Of a stretch of DNA of 60,426 bases, positions 36,926 to 47,304 are shown piece after piece. The notes beneath the pieces are model-generated. The model saw only the letters and a list, made by a program, of their open reading frames with translations. It made no database searches and was not told where the DNA came from. The DNA comes from an uncultured bacterium. Its GTDB lineage: Bacteria > Bacteroidota > Bacteroidia > Bacteroidales > CAIXTV01. The number at the start of each line of letters is the position of its first letter. The stretch's first letter is position 1. Location: assembly GCA_903922465.1 (NCBI GenBank), contig CAIXTV010000091.1, positions 1 to 60,426 of the forward strand, read 5' to 3'. Both the position numbers and the translations under genes were made by a program.

Positions 36926-39796
36926 ATGATAACAAATAACTTTATACAGCGCCATAACGGCCCTCGTAGCGAAGAACTCGAAAAAATGCTAAAAGTAATT
37001 GGAGTATCCACACTCGATCAACTAATTGACGAAACCATCCCCGAAAGTATTCGTCTGAAAAAACCTTTGAAATTACCTCTTGGGTTAAATGAATATGAAT
37101 ACATGAATCACATTAGTGATGTGGCTTCAAGAAATAGAATTTACAACACCTATATCGGAATGGGTTATTATAATAGTATTACCCCCGGTGTTATTATCCG
37201 AAATATTTTGGAAAACCCGGGTTGGTATACCTCCTATACCCCCTATCAGGCAGAAATTTCTCAAGGTCGCTTGGAAGCTTTATTGAACTTCCAAACTATG
37301 GTGTGCGACCTCACGGGCTTAGACATTGCCAACGCTTCTCTGCTCGACGAGGCAACTTCAGGTGCCGAAGCTATGATAATGCTATATAATACCCGTTCAC
37401 GCGAACAGGTGAAAAGCATGTGCAAAAAGTTCTTTATTTCTAACGATATCTTCCCTCAAACTCTCGATGTTATTTTAACTCGTGCCTTTCCGCTTGGCAT
37501 TGAAATTATAGTGGGCGATTGGTCGACTTATGAACTTACTTCTGGATTTTTTGGCGCCTTAATACAATATCCCAATCAGGTTGGAAGTGTTAACGATTAC
37601 TCTACATTTGTTCAGAAAGCTCACGAAAACGGAGTATTGGTGGCCGTTGCTGCTGACATCCTTTCGTTATGTCTCTTAACTCCTCCCGGAGAATGGGGAG
37701 CCGATATCGCCTTTGGCAATACTCAACGTTTTGGAATCCCGATGGGCTTTGGAGGTCCTCATGCAGCCTATTTTGCTACAAAAGAACAGTATAAACGCAA
37801 CATGCCCGGCCGTATTATTGGTATTTCGGTAGACGCTAACGGAAAGCGGGCCCTACGCATGGCTTTGCAAACCCGCGAACAACATATTAAACGCGAAAAA
37901 GCTACTTCAAACATTTGCACAGCACAGGCACTTCTTGCAATTATGGCAGGAGTGTATGCCTGTTATCACGGTCCCAAAGGGTTAAAAGCTATTGCCCGAC
38001 ATATTAACATACTCACAGGAGTGCTATCTGAAGAAGTTCAAAAATACGGCTTTCTTCAACTCAACAAGTACTACTTCGATACCCTTTTAATCAAAGTACC
38101 CGAAACTGTTGAGATTATTAAAATCAAAGGCCTTTCAAAAAGGCATCACGTTAATTTTCGTTATTTTGACGATGAAACCATAGGTATCAGTATCGATGAA
38201 ACAACCACACTGGCTGATATCAATAACATACTGGCTGTTTTTGCAAAAGCAAGCCTTTCGTTTTTCACTGAGTTTGTCTGCGATCCTTCCAAATGTGAAC
38301 TCATAACCACCATTCCCGAAAAATTAAATAGAACCTCTCAATTCCTTAGCCATTCGGTTTTCAACAGCTATCATTCCGAAACAGAAATGATGCGGTATTT
38401 AAAAAAACTCGAGAACAAAGACCTATCCCTTAACCGCTCAATGATACCTTTAGGCTCTTGCACCATGAAGCTAAATGCTGCTTCCGAAATGTTTGCTATG
38501 AGCTGGAATTTATTTGGTGCTATTCATCCTTTTGCACCAAAAGAACAAACCGAAGGATATTTCATCATTATTGAGGAATTAGAAAAGATGCTCTGCGAAA
38601 TTACCGGATTCAAAGCCATATCATTTCAACCCAACTCAGGCGCAGCAGGTGAATATGCTGGCCTAATGGTAATAAGAGAATATCATAGAAACATAGGACA
38701 GTCCTACCGTAATGTAGTTTTGATTCCTTCTTCAGCTCACGGAACCAACCCTGCAAGTGCAGCCATGGCAGGAATGCATATAGTAATTGTAAAATGTGAT
38801 TCGACAGGAAATATTGATGTAGAAGACCTAAGAGAAAAAGCTGTTCTTCATAAAAGTATTTTGTCATGCCTAATGGTTACTTACCCTTCAACTCACGGCG
38901 TATTTGAAGAATCAATACTCGAAATTTGTAATATCATTCATGACAATGGAGGCGAAGTGTATATGGATGGTGCTAATATGAATGCTCAGGTGGGAATAAC
39001 TAATCCTGCAACAATAGGGGCTGATGTTTGCCATTTAAACTTACATAAAACTTTTGCCATTCCTCATGGAGGAGGAGGCCCTGGCGCTGGTCCTATCGGA
39101 GTTGCAAGTCATTTAGTGCAATATTTACCTTCACATTCTGTAATAGAAATAGGAAATAAAAACAGCATACATGCTATCGCAGCAGCACCTTATGGTAGCG
39201 CAATGATTTTGACCATTTCCTATGCTTATATAAAACTCTTGGGGCGCGAAGGTCTCACCGAAGCTACCCGTTATGCTATTCTTAATGCCAATTACATCAA
39301 ATCGCGCTTAGAAAAACATTATAAAATTCTTTATACTGGTTCAAAAAACCGTTGTGCTCACGAAATGATACTCGATTGCAACGAATTCCATCTTTCAGCA
39401 AATGTTGCTGTTATAGATATTGCCAAACGTTTGATGGATTATGGATTTCATGCACCAACAGTAGCCTTCCCCGTTCATGGAACTCTAATGGTTGAACCAA
39501 CCGAAAGTGAACCTTTATCAGAACTCGACAGATTTTGCGATGCCATGATTGCCATCAAAGAAGAAATTATGGAAATAGAACAAGGTAAAGCTGACAAAGA
39601 AATAAATGTCATCAAAAATGCACCTCATACTTCCGAAATGCTCACCTCTGATAATTGGAATCTCCCATATTCGCGAAGCAAAGCAGGTTATCCTGTTAAA
39701 GGTTTATATGAGGATAAATACTGGGCTCCTGTAACTCGAATTGATGATGCTTTTGGCGACAGAAATCTGGTTTGTTCCTGTGCTTCTGAACAATAG
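36926..39796 (+). CDS. gcvP: Glycine dehydrogenase (decarboxylating), P-protein
   Basis: A 956-residue P-protein in the single-chain form. The N-terminal half shows [17 protein letters not shown] and [20 protein letters not shown]. The C-terminal half shows the active-site loop [13 protein letters not shown] and [20 protein letters not shown] with the PLP lysine near 708. It decarboxylates glycine and passes the aminomethyl group to the lipoyl H-protein. gcvT, gcvH and lpd are not adjacent. With tdh and kbl 5-7 kb away it offers a threonine to glycine to C1-folate route. The gene is more G+C-rich than the neighbouring A+T-rich region but otherwise normal. Confidence 0.96.
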   Translation: MITNNFIQRHNGPRSEELEKMLKVIGVSTLDQLIDETIPESIRLKKPLKLPLGLNEYEYMNHISDVASRNRIYNTYIGMGYYNSITPGVIIRNILENPGWYTSYTPYQAEISQGRLEALLNFQTMVCDLTGLDIANASLLDEATSGAEAMIMLYNTRSREQVKSMCKKFFISNDIFPQTLDVILTRAFPLGIEIIVGDWSTYELTSGFFGALIQYPNQVGSVNDYSTFVQKAHENGVLVAVAADILSLCLLTPPGEWGADIAFGNTQRFGIPMGFGGPHAAYFATKEQYKRNMPGRIIGISVDANGKRALRMALQTREQHIKREKATSNICTAQALLAIMAGVYACYHGPKGLKAIARHINILTGVLSEEVQKYGFLQLNKYYFDTLLIKVPETVEIIKIKGLSKRHHVNFRYFDDETIGISIDETTTLADINNILAVFAKASLSFFTEFVCDPSKCELITTIPEKLNRTSQFLSHSVFNSYHSETEMMRYLKKLENKDLSLNRSMIPLGSCTMKLNAASEMFAMSWNLFGAIHPFAPKEQTEGYFIIIEELEKMLCEITGFKAISFQPNSGAAGEYAGLMVIREYHRNIGQSYRNVVLIPSSAHGTNPASAAMAGMHIVIVKCDSTGNIDVEDLREKAVLHKSILSCLMVTYPSTHGVFEESILEICNIIHDNGGEVYMDGANMNAQVGITNPATIGADVCHLNLHKTFAIPHGGGGPGAGPIGVASHLVQYLPSHSVIEIGNKNSIHAIAAAPYGSAMILTISYAYIKLLGREGLTEATRYAILNANYIKSRLEKHYKILYTGSKNRCAHEMILDCNEFHLSANVAVIDIAKRLMDYGFHAPTVAFPVHGTLMVEPTESEPLSELDRFCDAMIAIKEEIMEIEQGKADKEINVIKNAPHTSEMLTSDNWNLPYSRSKAGYPVKGLYEDKYWAPVTRIDDAFGDRNLVCSCASEQ

Positions 39797-39882
39797 CATC
39801 ACTTAAATCTTTTATTATCTCAATAATTTTATCGACTTAACTTTGTTGCGTCGACAAAAACATTTGATTATTTCCAACTTAA

Positions 39883-39915
39883 TTTTGTATTCATAAAGAA
39901 GATTATCTACTTTTG
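39883..39915 (+). promoter_or_regulatory. rbfA promoter; probably leaderless transcript
   Basis: A -33 element TTTTG (39883-39887) and a -7 element TACTTTTG (39908-39915) are spaced 20 bp apart. The ATG begins at 39921, only 5 bp past the -7 element, so the expected start of transcription falls at or within a base or two of the ATG. No Shine-Dalgarno is possible in such a transcript. Confidence 0.65.
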
Positions 39916-39920
39916 TAATT

Positions 39921-40259
39921 ATGGAAAGTGTACGTCAACAAAAAATCAACAGATTGCTTAGTAAAGAATTAAGTGATATATTCAGACTGGATGCTCGTAG
40001 TGAATACGATGGGGCAATGATTACCGTTACTGTCGTAAAGGCAACAAAAGATATGTCTATTGCAAAAGTCTACCTGAGTTTATTCCTAGTAGGCAATAAA
40101 GAAGAGATGATTGATAGGATAAAAGAGAATACCAGAGAAATCAGGTTTAAGTTAGCTCAACGAGTAAAGAATCAACTTAGAATAACTCCTGAATTGGAAT
40201 TCTATTTAGATGATTCGCTGGACTATATTGAAAAGATTGATAACTTGTTAAAACAATAG
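39921..40259 (+). CDS. rbfA: Ribosome-binding factor A
   Basis: A 112-residue RbfA with the single KH-like domain. Typical segments are MESVRQQKINRLLSKELSDI, MSIAKVYLSLF and RITPELEFYLDDSLDYIEKIDNLL. RbfA helps mature the 30S subunit and the 5' end of 16S rRNA. It begins a plus-strand run with the methyltransferase gene (2 bp gap), the LolC/E-like permease and DUF2723. Close linkage of rbfA with an FtsX-type permease is a pattern I recognise from Bacteroidota. The promoter is so close that the mRNA is probably leaderless. Confidence 0.92.
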   Translation: MESVRQQKINRLLSKELSDIFRLDARSEYDGAMITVTVVKATKDMSIAKVYLSLFLVGNKEEMIDRIKENTREIRFKLAQRVKNQLRITPELEFYLDDSLDYIEKIDNLLKQ

Positions 40260-40261
40260 GC

Positions 40262-41068
40262 ATGCAGTATGACCCGATAAAACGCAGTTTGGGAAAAGTT
40301 TTCAATGCCAATCCATGGCTAAGAAAACTATTTTACAAACTCCTAGACTTATTATTATTAAGAGCTTGGCACATAAAAAAACAAATTCGTTTATGGGCAA
40401 AAGATTATAAGGAAACTGCTTCTGTTTTAGACGCTGGGTCAGGATTTGGCCAATATTCTTATTTCATGGCTGCCAATTATCCTTCATGGAAAATCATATC
40501 CGTTGACGTAAAAGAAGAGCAAATTGCCGATTGCAATCAGTTTTTTAATACTATCGGACTCAATAACGCCACTTTTCAAATAGCTGACTTAACCACCTTT
40601 GTTCAACCCGAGCAATTTGATTTGGTGCTTTCTGTTGATGTGATGGAACATATTGCTGAAGACGAAAAAGTATTCTCAAATTTCCACAACTCTCTCAAAA
40701 ATGGCGGAATGTTACTGATTTCTACACCTTCCGATCAGGGTGGATCTGATGTTCACGATGATGAACATGAATCCTTTGTTGATGAACATGTAAGAGATGG
40801 GTATAATATTGACGACATTAAGGAAAAACTCCTCAGGGCAGGATTTTCGAAAGTTGAAGCAAAATATACTTACGGTACACCTGGAAATATCTCATGGAAG
40901 TTATCAATGAAGTATCCTTTACTAATGCTTAACTTCTCAAAGTTACTCTTTATTATTTTGCCTTTTTATTATCTGCTAACCTACCCTTTTTGTTTGCTTC
41001 TGAATTCCATGGACCTCAACATGCATCAAAAACGAGGTACAGGTTTGTCGGTTCAGGCATGGAAGTAA
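40262..41068 (+). CDS. Class I SAM-dependent methyltransferase
   Basis: A 268-residue protein. Motif I is VLDAGSGFGQYSYFMA near residues 58-73. The acidic post-I strand is IISVDVKEEQ, and motif IV is FDLVLSVDVMEHIAEDEKVF. A hydrophobic stretch near 220-245 (LLFIILPFYYLLTYPFCLLL) may anchor it to the membrane, which would suit a lipid or lipid-linked substrate. The substrate is unknown. It lies between rbfA and the permease gene without gaps that would hold a promoter. Confidence 0.82.
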   Translation: MQYDPIKRSLGKVFNANPWLRKLFYKLLDLLLLRAWHIKKQIRLWAKDYKETASVLDAGSGFGQYSYFMAANYPSWKIISVDVKEEQIADCNQFFNTIGLNNATFQIADLTTFVQPEQFDLVLSVDVMEHIAEDEKVFSNFHNSLKNGGMLLISTPSDQGGSDVHDDEHESFVDEHVRDGYNIDDIKEKLLRAGFSKVEAKYTYGTPGNISWKLSMKYPLLMLNFSKLLFIILPFYYLLTYPFCLLLNSMDLNMHQKRGTGLSVQAWK

Positions 41069-41083
41069 TTTTCATAATACCTC

Positions 41084-42319
41084 TTGCTGTTGAACTTTTC
41101 CCTTTATATTGCAGGTAGATACCTCAAGTCGAAGAAAACGCACAACATTATCAACTTTATTACAGGCATTGCTGCTACGGGAATTGCCGTTGGTAGCTTC
41201 GCTCTTATTGTGGTTTTGTCAGTTTTTAATGGATTTGAAACTTTGGTAATAAACCTTTTCAACTACTTCAACCCTGACATTCTCATTACAGCTACTTATG
41301 GGAAAACCTTCCACCTAGACAGCATTGCGCGTAGTGAAATAAAAAAAATTCCCGGGGTTTACTATTTGAATGAAGTAGTGGAAGAAAATGCTTTAGCAAA
41401 ATACCACGATAAACAATATATCGTAACTCTAAAAGGGGTTAATAAGAACTTCGCACAGTCCAACCATATCGACACTATGATGATTGACGGACTATTCACC
41501 CTCGAAAATGGCAATCATGACTACGCTGTGCTTGGTTCTGGGGTTGCTTATTTTTTAGATGTGAACCTGAACGATTTCTCAAGTCCTCTCACCATCTATG
41601 TCCCAAGGCGTGGCAAAGTTGACCTTCAGGACCCTTCCCAGGCTTTTAACCAGGAGAATATTTATCCCTCCGGAGTTTTTTCTATCCAGCAGGATTTCGA
41701 TGCCAGATATATACTTGCTCCTCTTCGCTTCGTTCGAAAGATATTAAATTATACCGATGAAGTGAGTTCTATTGAAATATCTTTAATGAAAGATGTTCAA
41801 CCCGAACAAATTAAATCGAAATTATCAACTTTGTTAGGCGACAAATTCACTATTAAAACCCGTTTTCAGCAGCAGGAAGTCTTGTATAAAATAATGGTCT
41901 CTGAAAAGTTTGTTATTTTCCTCATCCTTTCCTTCATTTTGTTGATTGCTGCCTTTAATATTGTAGGTTCTCTCACCATGCTGACCATCGATAAAAAGAA
42001 AGACATCATCATTTTGCGCAGCCTTGGGGCTAATGATGGTTTAATTAAAAAGATATTTCTATATGAAGGACTATTAATCTCAGTAATAGGTGGTATTGCT
42101 GGAATGCTGATTGGTGCGCTACTTTGTATTCTTCAAAAATCATTCGGATTGGTAAAAATAAATTCGGGAGAAGGCACCTTTGTTGTCAATAAATATCCTG
42201 TCGATATGCATCTTATCGATTTCGGAATAGTTCTCAGTATAGTAGTAGTGATTGGATTCCTTGCTTCGTGGATTACCGTTAAACGGATTTCATCTAAATA
42301 CATAAATGAACAAATTTAG
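41084..42319 (+). CDS. FtsX-like ABC permease (LolC/LolE type)
   Basis: A 411-residue MacB/FtsX-family permease. The N-terminal LYIAGRYLKSKKTHNIINFI and first helix (about 25-50) are followed by a large periplasmic domain. Three C-terminal helices lie near 270-292, 318-345 and 375-400. LolC/E proteins extract outer-membrane lipoproteins with the ATPase LolD, which is not in the window. The predicted start is TTG at 41084; another TTG at 41090 is possible and no ATG is available before the conserved N terminus. Exact substrate is inferred from family only. Confidence 0.85.
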   Translation: MLLNFSLYIAGRYLKSKKTHNIINFITGIAATGIAVGSFALIVVLSVFNGFETLVINLFNYFNPDILITATYGKTFHLDSIARSEIKKIPGVYYLNEVVEENALAKYHDKQYIVTLKGVNKNFAQSNHIDTMMIDGLFTLENGNHDYAVLGSGVAYFLDVNLNDFSSPLTIYVPRRGKVDLQDPSQAFNQENIYPSGVFSIQQDFDARYILAPLRFVRKILNYTDEVSSIEISLMKDVQPEQIKSKLSTLLGDKFTIKTRFQQQEVLYKIMVSEKFVIFLILSFILLIAAFNIVGSLTMLTIDKKKDIIILRSLGANDGLIKKIFLYEGLLISVIGGIAGMLIGALLCILQKSFGLVKINSGEGTFVVNKYPVDMHLIDFGIVLSIVVVIGFLASWITVKRISSKYINEQI

Positions 42320-42322
42320 CAT

Positions 42323-45301
42323 ATGAACAAATACAAATTTTACAACAATTTATTGGGGTGGGTAGTTTTTGCTATCGCTTTAATCACCTATTTGCTCACA
42401 ATTGAACCAACAGCAAGCTGGTGGGACTGTGGCGAGTTTATTGCTAGTGCTTTTAAACTTGAAGTGGGTCATCCTCCTGGAGCTCCTTTGTTTTCGATTT
42501 TAGCAAGGGTCTTCACTTTGTTTGCAGGGAGCAATTTGGCAAAGGTTGCTTTGATGGTTAATACTCTTTCGGCTATAACTAGTGCTTTCACTATCCTGTT
42601 TTTGTTTTGGACCATCACCTCCTTATGTCGTAAGTTCATTTTGACCGAAAAAGAAACTTCAATTTCAAACATGATTATTGTATTGGGCAGTGGCATGGTG
42701 GGAGCTCTTGCTTTTACCTTTTCCGATTCGTTTTGGTTCTCAGCTGTCGAAGGGGAAGTGTATGCTTCTTCCTCCTTTTTTACTGCTATTGTATTTTGGG
42801 CCATCCTTAAATGGGAATCCCACTCCGAAAAGCATGGAGCTGATCGTTGGATTATACTTATAGCCTATCTGATGGGCCTGTCGATTGGCGTGCATTTGCT
42901 CAATTTACTTGCCATCCCAGCTATTACTTTTGTGTATTATTTCAAACGCTATAAAACTACCCGTATGGGTCTTTTGAAAACGACTGCTTTGTCGGTGCTT
43001 ATCCTAGGATTTGTTCAGTATGGTATAATTCCTGGTCTAGTTTATATGGCATCAAGGTTCGAATTGCAATTTGTAAACAATTTGAAGATGGGCTTTGGTA
43101 GTGGCATTATCATTTATACCCTCTTGCTTTTGGGACTTCTTGTATTTGGCATTTATTACTCGCAGAAGAAACATAAAGTAATCTTAAACACTGCTTTACT
43201 GAGTTTATTCTTTGTAGTAATTGGCTATACGAGCTATGCAATGATAGTTATACGTTCCAATGCTAACCCTCCATTAAACGAGAACAGTCCCGACAATGTC
43301 TTTTCCCTCAAATCATATCTCGATAGGGAACAATATGGGGATCGTCCCTTGTTTTATGGTCAGTATTTTACAGCCAAGATTACTGGACAGAAAGAAGGCG
43401 AGACTTATTACAACAAAGGCAAGACCCAGTATGAGCCTGCTGGCAAAAAAGCCATCCCAATTTATGATGCAAATAACTGTGGCATATTCCCACGCATGCA
43501 TAGCAACGACCCTCAACACATAAGGGCTTACAAATACTGGACTAACACAACTGGGGACCACTGTCCAACCTTCGCCGAAAACCTTAGCTTCCTATTTAAT
43601 TATCAGTTGGGCTATATGTACTTCAGGTACTTTATGTGGAACTTCGCTGGCAGGCAAAATGATGAGCAGGGCCATGGTTTTAAGAGCAATTTTAGCCACG
43701 ACCTGACTAATGGCAACTGGATAAGTGGCATCCCATTCATAGACTCTCGCCTTGGGCCCCAGGACAACCTGCCCGATAGTATAAAAAACAATAAAACGCG
43801 AAACACTTTTTACATGCTCCCACTGATTTTAGGACTGTTGGGACTCTTTATTCATTTTAAAAAAGCAAAAAAAGACGCCTCAATTGTAATGATACTTTTT
43901 GTTATGACTGGAATTGCTATAGTATTATATCTTAACCAGACTCCTTTTCAGCCCAGAGAACGTGACTACTCCTATGCGGGTTCATTTTACGCCTTTGCCA
44001 TTTGGATTGGGATGGGTGTGTCGGCCATTTGGAGTTTTTTCTCTGCTAAACTCAAGCGTGCTTCCACAGCTCTCATTATCACTCTCGCCTGCCTTTTACT
44101 TGTGCCCGGAATTATGGCAAAAGAAGGCTGGGACGATCACGATCGTTCGGGTCGTTACACCACAAGAGACTTCGCCTATAACTATTTAACCTCATGTGAA
44201 CCAAATGCTATCCTTGTGACAAATGGCGACAACGATACTTTTCCGCTTTGGTATGAACAAGAGGTGGAGAATGTTCGTACTGACGTCCGGGTACTCAATT
44301 ATGCATTGTCTGCAGGGGCATGGTACAGCCGTCAGCTCCATCAAAAGATATACGCATCGGATAAAATGCCCTACACTTTGTCTACTGAGCAGTATAAACA
44401 GGGAACCAACGACTATATCCCCATAATTGATAAAGGAATTGAAGGTTATACCGAGTTGAAAGACCTGATAAGTTTCGTTGCCAGCGATAATCCCGATACA
44501 AAGGTGGCCACAGAGGAGGGCGAAACCCTTAGTTTTTTCCCAACAAACAAATTAAAAATAACCACCGACCCTGTTGCTGCAAGCATAAAAGGATACATCC
44601 CCAAGAATCTGATTGATAGTATTGTTAGTCCCATGGAATGGGAATTAGGCAAGTCGTATATTTATAAACATGAGCTGTTGTTACTCGATTTAATTGCTAC
44701 CAATCAATGGGAACGACCTTTGTACTTCGTTTACCCAGGCAGCATTCGTTCGATTATGAGCATAGAAAAATATTGTTCACTTGAGGGCTACATTATGCGC
44801 TTTTTACCTGTTAATGCACCGAATTATATTCAGGGTTTAGGTGGTATGAATGTTGAAAAAACTTATGATTTGTATATGAATAAGTTTCGTTGGGGTCGCA
44901 TAGGCGAACCTGACGTTTTCGTTGACAAAGAATCCTACCGAAACGTAATTACTTATAGAAATAAATTTGCTTTACTAGCCCAAACCTTGCTGATTCAGAA
45001 TAAAAACGACTCGGCATTGAAAATTCTCAACAAAAGTTTGCAAATTTTCCCAATTTCAAAGATCCCTGGCGACCTTTATACTCTGGCTTATATTCAACTA
45101 TACTACCAATTAGGACAAAAAGATAAAGCAATTCAGCTTGCCAATGAAATCAGTAAATATTATTCCGAAAATTATAGCTATTTCGATTCCTTCAAGGGAG
45201 AAAAAGCGGCAAGTGTTGCCTATGAAAAAAATCAGGCTTTGCAAATCCTTCAGAATATTGAGAAAATAAAACAAGACTACGGACAACAAAAGACCCAATA
45301 A
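42323..45301 (+). CDS. DUF2723 (TMEM260-like) membrane protein
   Basis: A 992-residue protein. Residues 1-620 hold about a dozen membrane helices. The family opening LLTIEPTASWWDCGEFIASAFKLEVGHPPGAPLF is split here by its key residues Asp-Cys-Gly-Glu-Phe and His-Pro-Pro-Gly. PREERDYSYAGSFYAFAIW appears in the membrane part with Arg in place as QPRERDYSYAG. The soluble C terminus has NGDNDTFPLWYEQEVENVR and ends in a TPR-like helical stretch. DUF2723 proteins are related to GT-C glycosyltransferases; the human homologue TMEM260 is reported as a protein O-mannosyltransferase, so a bacterial O-glycosylation role is plausible but unproven here. The gene starts 3 bp after the permease stop. Confidence 0.88.
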   Translation: MNKYKFYNNLLGWVVFAIALITYLLTIEPTASWWDCGEFIASAFKLEVGHPPGAPLFSILARVFTLFAGSNLAKVALMVNTLSAITSAFTILFLFWTITSLCRKFILTEKETSISNMIIVLGSGMVGALAFTFSDSFWFSAVEGEVYASSSFFTAIVFWAILKWESHSEKHGADRWIILIAYLMGLSIGVHLLNLLAIPAITFVYYFKRYKTTRMGLLKTTALSVLILGFVQYGIIPGLVYMASRFELQFVNNLKMGFGSGIIIYTLLLLGLLVFGIYYSQKKHKVILNTALLSLFFVVIGYTSYAMIVIRSNANPPLNENSPDNVFSLKSYLDREQYGDRPLFYGQYFTAKITGQKEGETYYNKGKTQYEPAGKKAIPIYDANNCGIFPRMHSNDPQHIRAYKYWTNTTGDHCPTFAENLSFLFNYQLGYMYFRYFMWNFAGRQNDEQGHGFKSNFSHDLTNGNWISGIPFIDSRLGPQDNLPDSIKNNKTRNTFYMLPLILGLLGLFIHFKKAKKDASIVMILFVMTGIAIVLYLNQTPFQPRERDYSYAGSFYAFAIWIGMGVSAIWSFFSAKLKRASTALIITLACLLLVPGIMAKEGWDDHDRSGRYTTRDFAYNYLTSCEPNAILVTNGDNDTFPLWYEQEVENVRTDVRVLNYALSAGAWYSRQLHQKIYASDKMPYTLSTEQYKQGTNDYIPIIDKGIEGYTELKDLISFVASDNPDTKVATEEGETLSFFPTNKLKITTDPVAASIKGYIPKNLIDSIVSPMEWELGKSYIYKHELLLLDLIATNQWERPLYFVYPGSIRSIMSIEKYCSLEGYIMRFLPVNAPNYIQGLGGMNVEKTYDLYMNKFRWGRIGEPDVFVDKESYRNVITYRNKFALLAQTLLIQNKNDSALKILNKSLQIFPISKIPGDLYTLAYIQLYYQLGQKDKAIQLANEISKYYSENYSYFDSFKGEKAASVAYEKNQALQILQNIEKIKQDYGQQKTQ

Positions 45302-45349
45302 ACGCGTTTAGCATTGGCATCTGAAACCAAAAACAACAATAATCTCATT

Positions 45350-45970
45350 ATGCGCTTTAATATTAAAATAAGAATATTCATTTTCACCCTCTTTTTCTTT
45401 AGCGCATATAGTATCGTTTTAGCACAAACAGGCTCAAGTAGTAACAAAACCCATCCCTGTACTCAGGAATATCTTAGAAAACGTGTCAAACAACTGATGT
45501 ATGAATACATCAACATTGAGTTTCCTGGTTTACTTAATCCTGACCTGAGTTTTTCTAAAAACGATGGCAGTGTATTGAACGAATTAATGAATGATAGCCT
45601 CAAACAGAAAATTACCCTCCAAATTAATTGGGAATTTAAAGATTGTAATTTAACTAATGGGTCTTTGCAAATGTTTTCTGATGCAAATAATCAAAAAAAG
45701 TTCTCCGATTCGCTAAAAACAAATGTTTATTTACCTCCTCAAAAGAAATATGGCGTTTTAATTTATGGCCAAAATACTTTTCATAAGTTTTCTTCTGGGA
45801 AACTCTATGACGTAAAGGTATATATAGGAGAAGACGGGATGTATAGATACTACTCTGGCGAATTTTCAACCCAAGAGGAAGCCTATCATCATAAAGTTAA
45901 GCTCATGAATCTGGGATTTCGCGACCTCAGCATTAAGTTAATTGAAGGGCAAGAGATTATACAGAAGTAA
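45350..45970 (+). CDS. Secreted SPOR-like domain protein
   Basis: A 206-residue exported protein. I chose ATG 45350 rather than the TTG at 45314, because the signal peptide (MRFNIKIRIFIFTLFFFSAY, cleaved near VLAQ) begins there. The middle (about 30-140) has no domain I know. The C-terminal 50 residues (YDVKVYIGEDGMYRYYSGEF, EEAYHHKVKLMNLGFRDLSI) follow the SPOR pattern of two beta-alpha-beta halves, which in other bacteria bind denuded septal peptidoglycan. It follows DUF2723 by 48 bp. The SPOR call is moderate. Confidence 0.65.
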   Translation: MRFNIKIRIFIFTLFFFSAYSIVLAQTGSSSNKTHPCTQEYLRKRVKQLMYEYINIEFPGLLNPDLSFSKNDGSVLNELMNDSLKQKITLQINWEFKDCNLTNGSLQMFSDANNQKKFSDSLKTNVYLPPQKKYGVLIYGQNTFHKFSSGKLYDVKVYIGEDGMYRYYSGEFSTQEEAYHHKVKLMNLGFRDLSIKLIEGQEIIQK

Positions 45971-46048
45971 ATGTTTTGTGTTTTGATAAAAGAAATCTTC
46001 TGGCCTAATCCCCTTTTGGGAGTTTGATTTACATTGTTTCATCCTTTC

Positions 46049-46080
46049 TTTTGTCAATTATTCAAAATACCCTACTTTTG
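46049..46080 (+). promoter_or_regulatory. fabD promoter
   Basis: A -33 element TTTTG (46049-46053) and a -7 element TACTTTTG (46073-46080), spaced 19 bp, are the best match to the Bacteroidota promoter consensus in the window. The fabD ATG at 46106 follows 25 bp later, which supports that start over the TTG/ATG codons farther upstream. Confidence 0.7.
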
Positions 46081-46105
46081 CACAAATAAATTAAATCAAA
46101 TTCGC

Positions 46106-46981
46106 ATGAAAGCATATATATTTCCTGGACAAGGAGCTCAATTTATAGGAATGGGCAAAGATTTGTACGACAACAATCCCGAATCCCATAACTATTTCGA
46201 AAAAGCAAATGACATTTTGGGCTTCCGCATCACCGATATCATGTTTAATGGAACTGAAGATGAACTGCGACAGACACGTGTAACACAACCAGCCATTTTT
46301 CTTCACAGCGTAATACTTGCTTTTTCCTTAGGCGAAGCTTTTACACCCGACATGGTAGCTGGTCACTCATTAGGCGAATTCTCCTCACTTGTTGCCAATG
46401 GAGTACTTTCTTTCGAAGATGGTTTACAATTGGTATATAAGCGTGCTTTGGCAATGCAAAAGGCCTGTGAAGCCGAACCTTCGACTATGGCAGCCATCAT
46501 TGGTCTCGATGACGAAACTGTTGAACGAATTTGTGAAGAAATTGAAGAAGTCGTTGTTCCCGCCAATTATAATAGTCCCGGTCAATTGGTCATTTCGGGT
46601 AGCATTAAAGGTATTGACATTGCTTGTGAGTTGATAAAAGCAGCAGGAGCACGTCGTGCTTTACCGCTTAAAGTAGGTGGCGCCTTTCATTCTCCTCTAA
46701 TGGAACCTGCAAGAATTGAACTAGCCGAAGCCATCGACTCTACACATTTCAATGTAGGCATTTGCCCTGTTTTTCAAAATGTTAATGCCAGTGCAGTAAC
46801 CAATCCTGATGAAATAAAAGAAAATCTAATCAAACAACTCACTTCACCTGTTCGTTGGACCCAAACTGTCAGAAACATGATTGCCTATGGCGCAAATCAT
46901 TTCGTTGAAGTGGGACCAGGCACAGTGCTTCAAGGTTTGGTGAAAAAAGTTGATGCTACAGTTGAAGCCGTAAGTGCATAA
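46106..46981 (+). CDS. fabD: Malonyl-CoA:ACP transacylase
   Basis: A 291-residue enzyme from the start MKAYIFPGQGAQFIGMGKDL. The nucleophile is Ser88 in GHSLGEFSS, and the catalytic His lies in GGAFHSPLM near 198. TQPAIFLHSV and NYNSPGQLVISG are further family marks. It loads malonyl groups onto acyl carrier protein for fatty acid synthesis. An open frame extends upstream to 46034, but the first 24 codons overlap the promoter and do not resemble the family, so ATG 46106 is preferred. No other fab gene is adjacent. Confidence 0.94.
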   Translation: MKAYIFPGQGAQFIGMGKDLYDNNPESHNYFEKANDILGFRITDIMFNGTEDELRQTRVTQPAIFLHSVILAFSLGEAFTPDMVAGHSLGEFSSLVANGVLSFEDGLQLVYKRALAMQKACEAEPSTMAAIIGLDDETVERICEEIEEVVVPANYNSPGQLVISGSIKGIDIACELIKAAGARRALPLKVGGAFHSPLMEPARIELAEAIDSTHFNVGICPVFQNVNASAVTNPDEIKENLIKQLTSPVRWTQTVRNMIAYGANHFVEVGPGTVLQGLVKKVDATVEAVSA

Positions 46982-47033
46982 CTTCTGCTAAATTTTAAAC
47001 CCCTTAACCAAAATTAACAAACTCATCTAAGAT

Positions 47034-47300
47034 ATGGCAAGCTATAGGCTCACAGTTACTGGAATAGTTCAGGGAGTAGGCTTCCGTTACTTCTCAATGA
47101 AAACAGCTATTCATTATGGATTAAAAGGCTACGTGAAAAACCTTTCTAACGGAACAGTCTTTATTGAAGTTGAAGGCGAAGAAGTAATCATTGAGCAGTT
47201 TATTGAATGGTGTAAAGTTGGTCCAAGGGGAGCAACAGTGGAAGACATTACCATCGAAGTTTGTCCCGAAAAAAACCATCAATCCTTCATTATTAGCTAA
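47034..47300 (+). CDS. acyP: Acylphosphatase
   Basis: An 88-residue acylphosphatase of standard size. The phosphate-binding loop IVQGVGFRYF gives the catalytic Arg18, and GYVKNLSNGTVFIEVEG gives the catalytic Asn at about 36. It hydrolyses acyl phosphates such as carbamoyl or 1,3-bisphosphoglyceryl phosphate. It lies 52 bp after fabD on the same strand and ends 4 bp from the convergent hypothetical gene. Confidence 0.94.
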   Translation: MASYRLTVTGIVQGVGFRYFSMKTAIHYGLKGYVKNLSNGTVFIEVEGEEVIIEQFIEWCKVGPRGATVEDITIEVCPEKNHQSFIIS

Positions 47301-47304
47301 GCTA

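Noticed and set aside
46034-46105. Longer fabD start
   Set aside because: These codons overlap a strong promoter and the family N terminus MKAYIFPGQGAQ begins at 46106.
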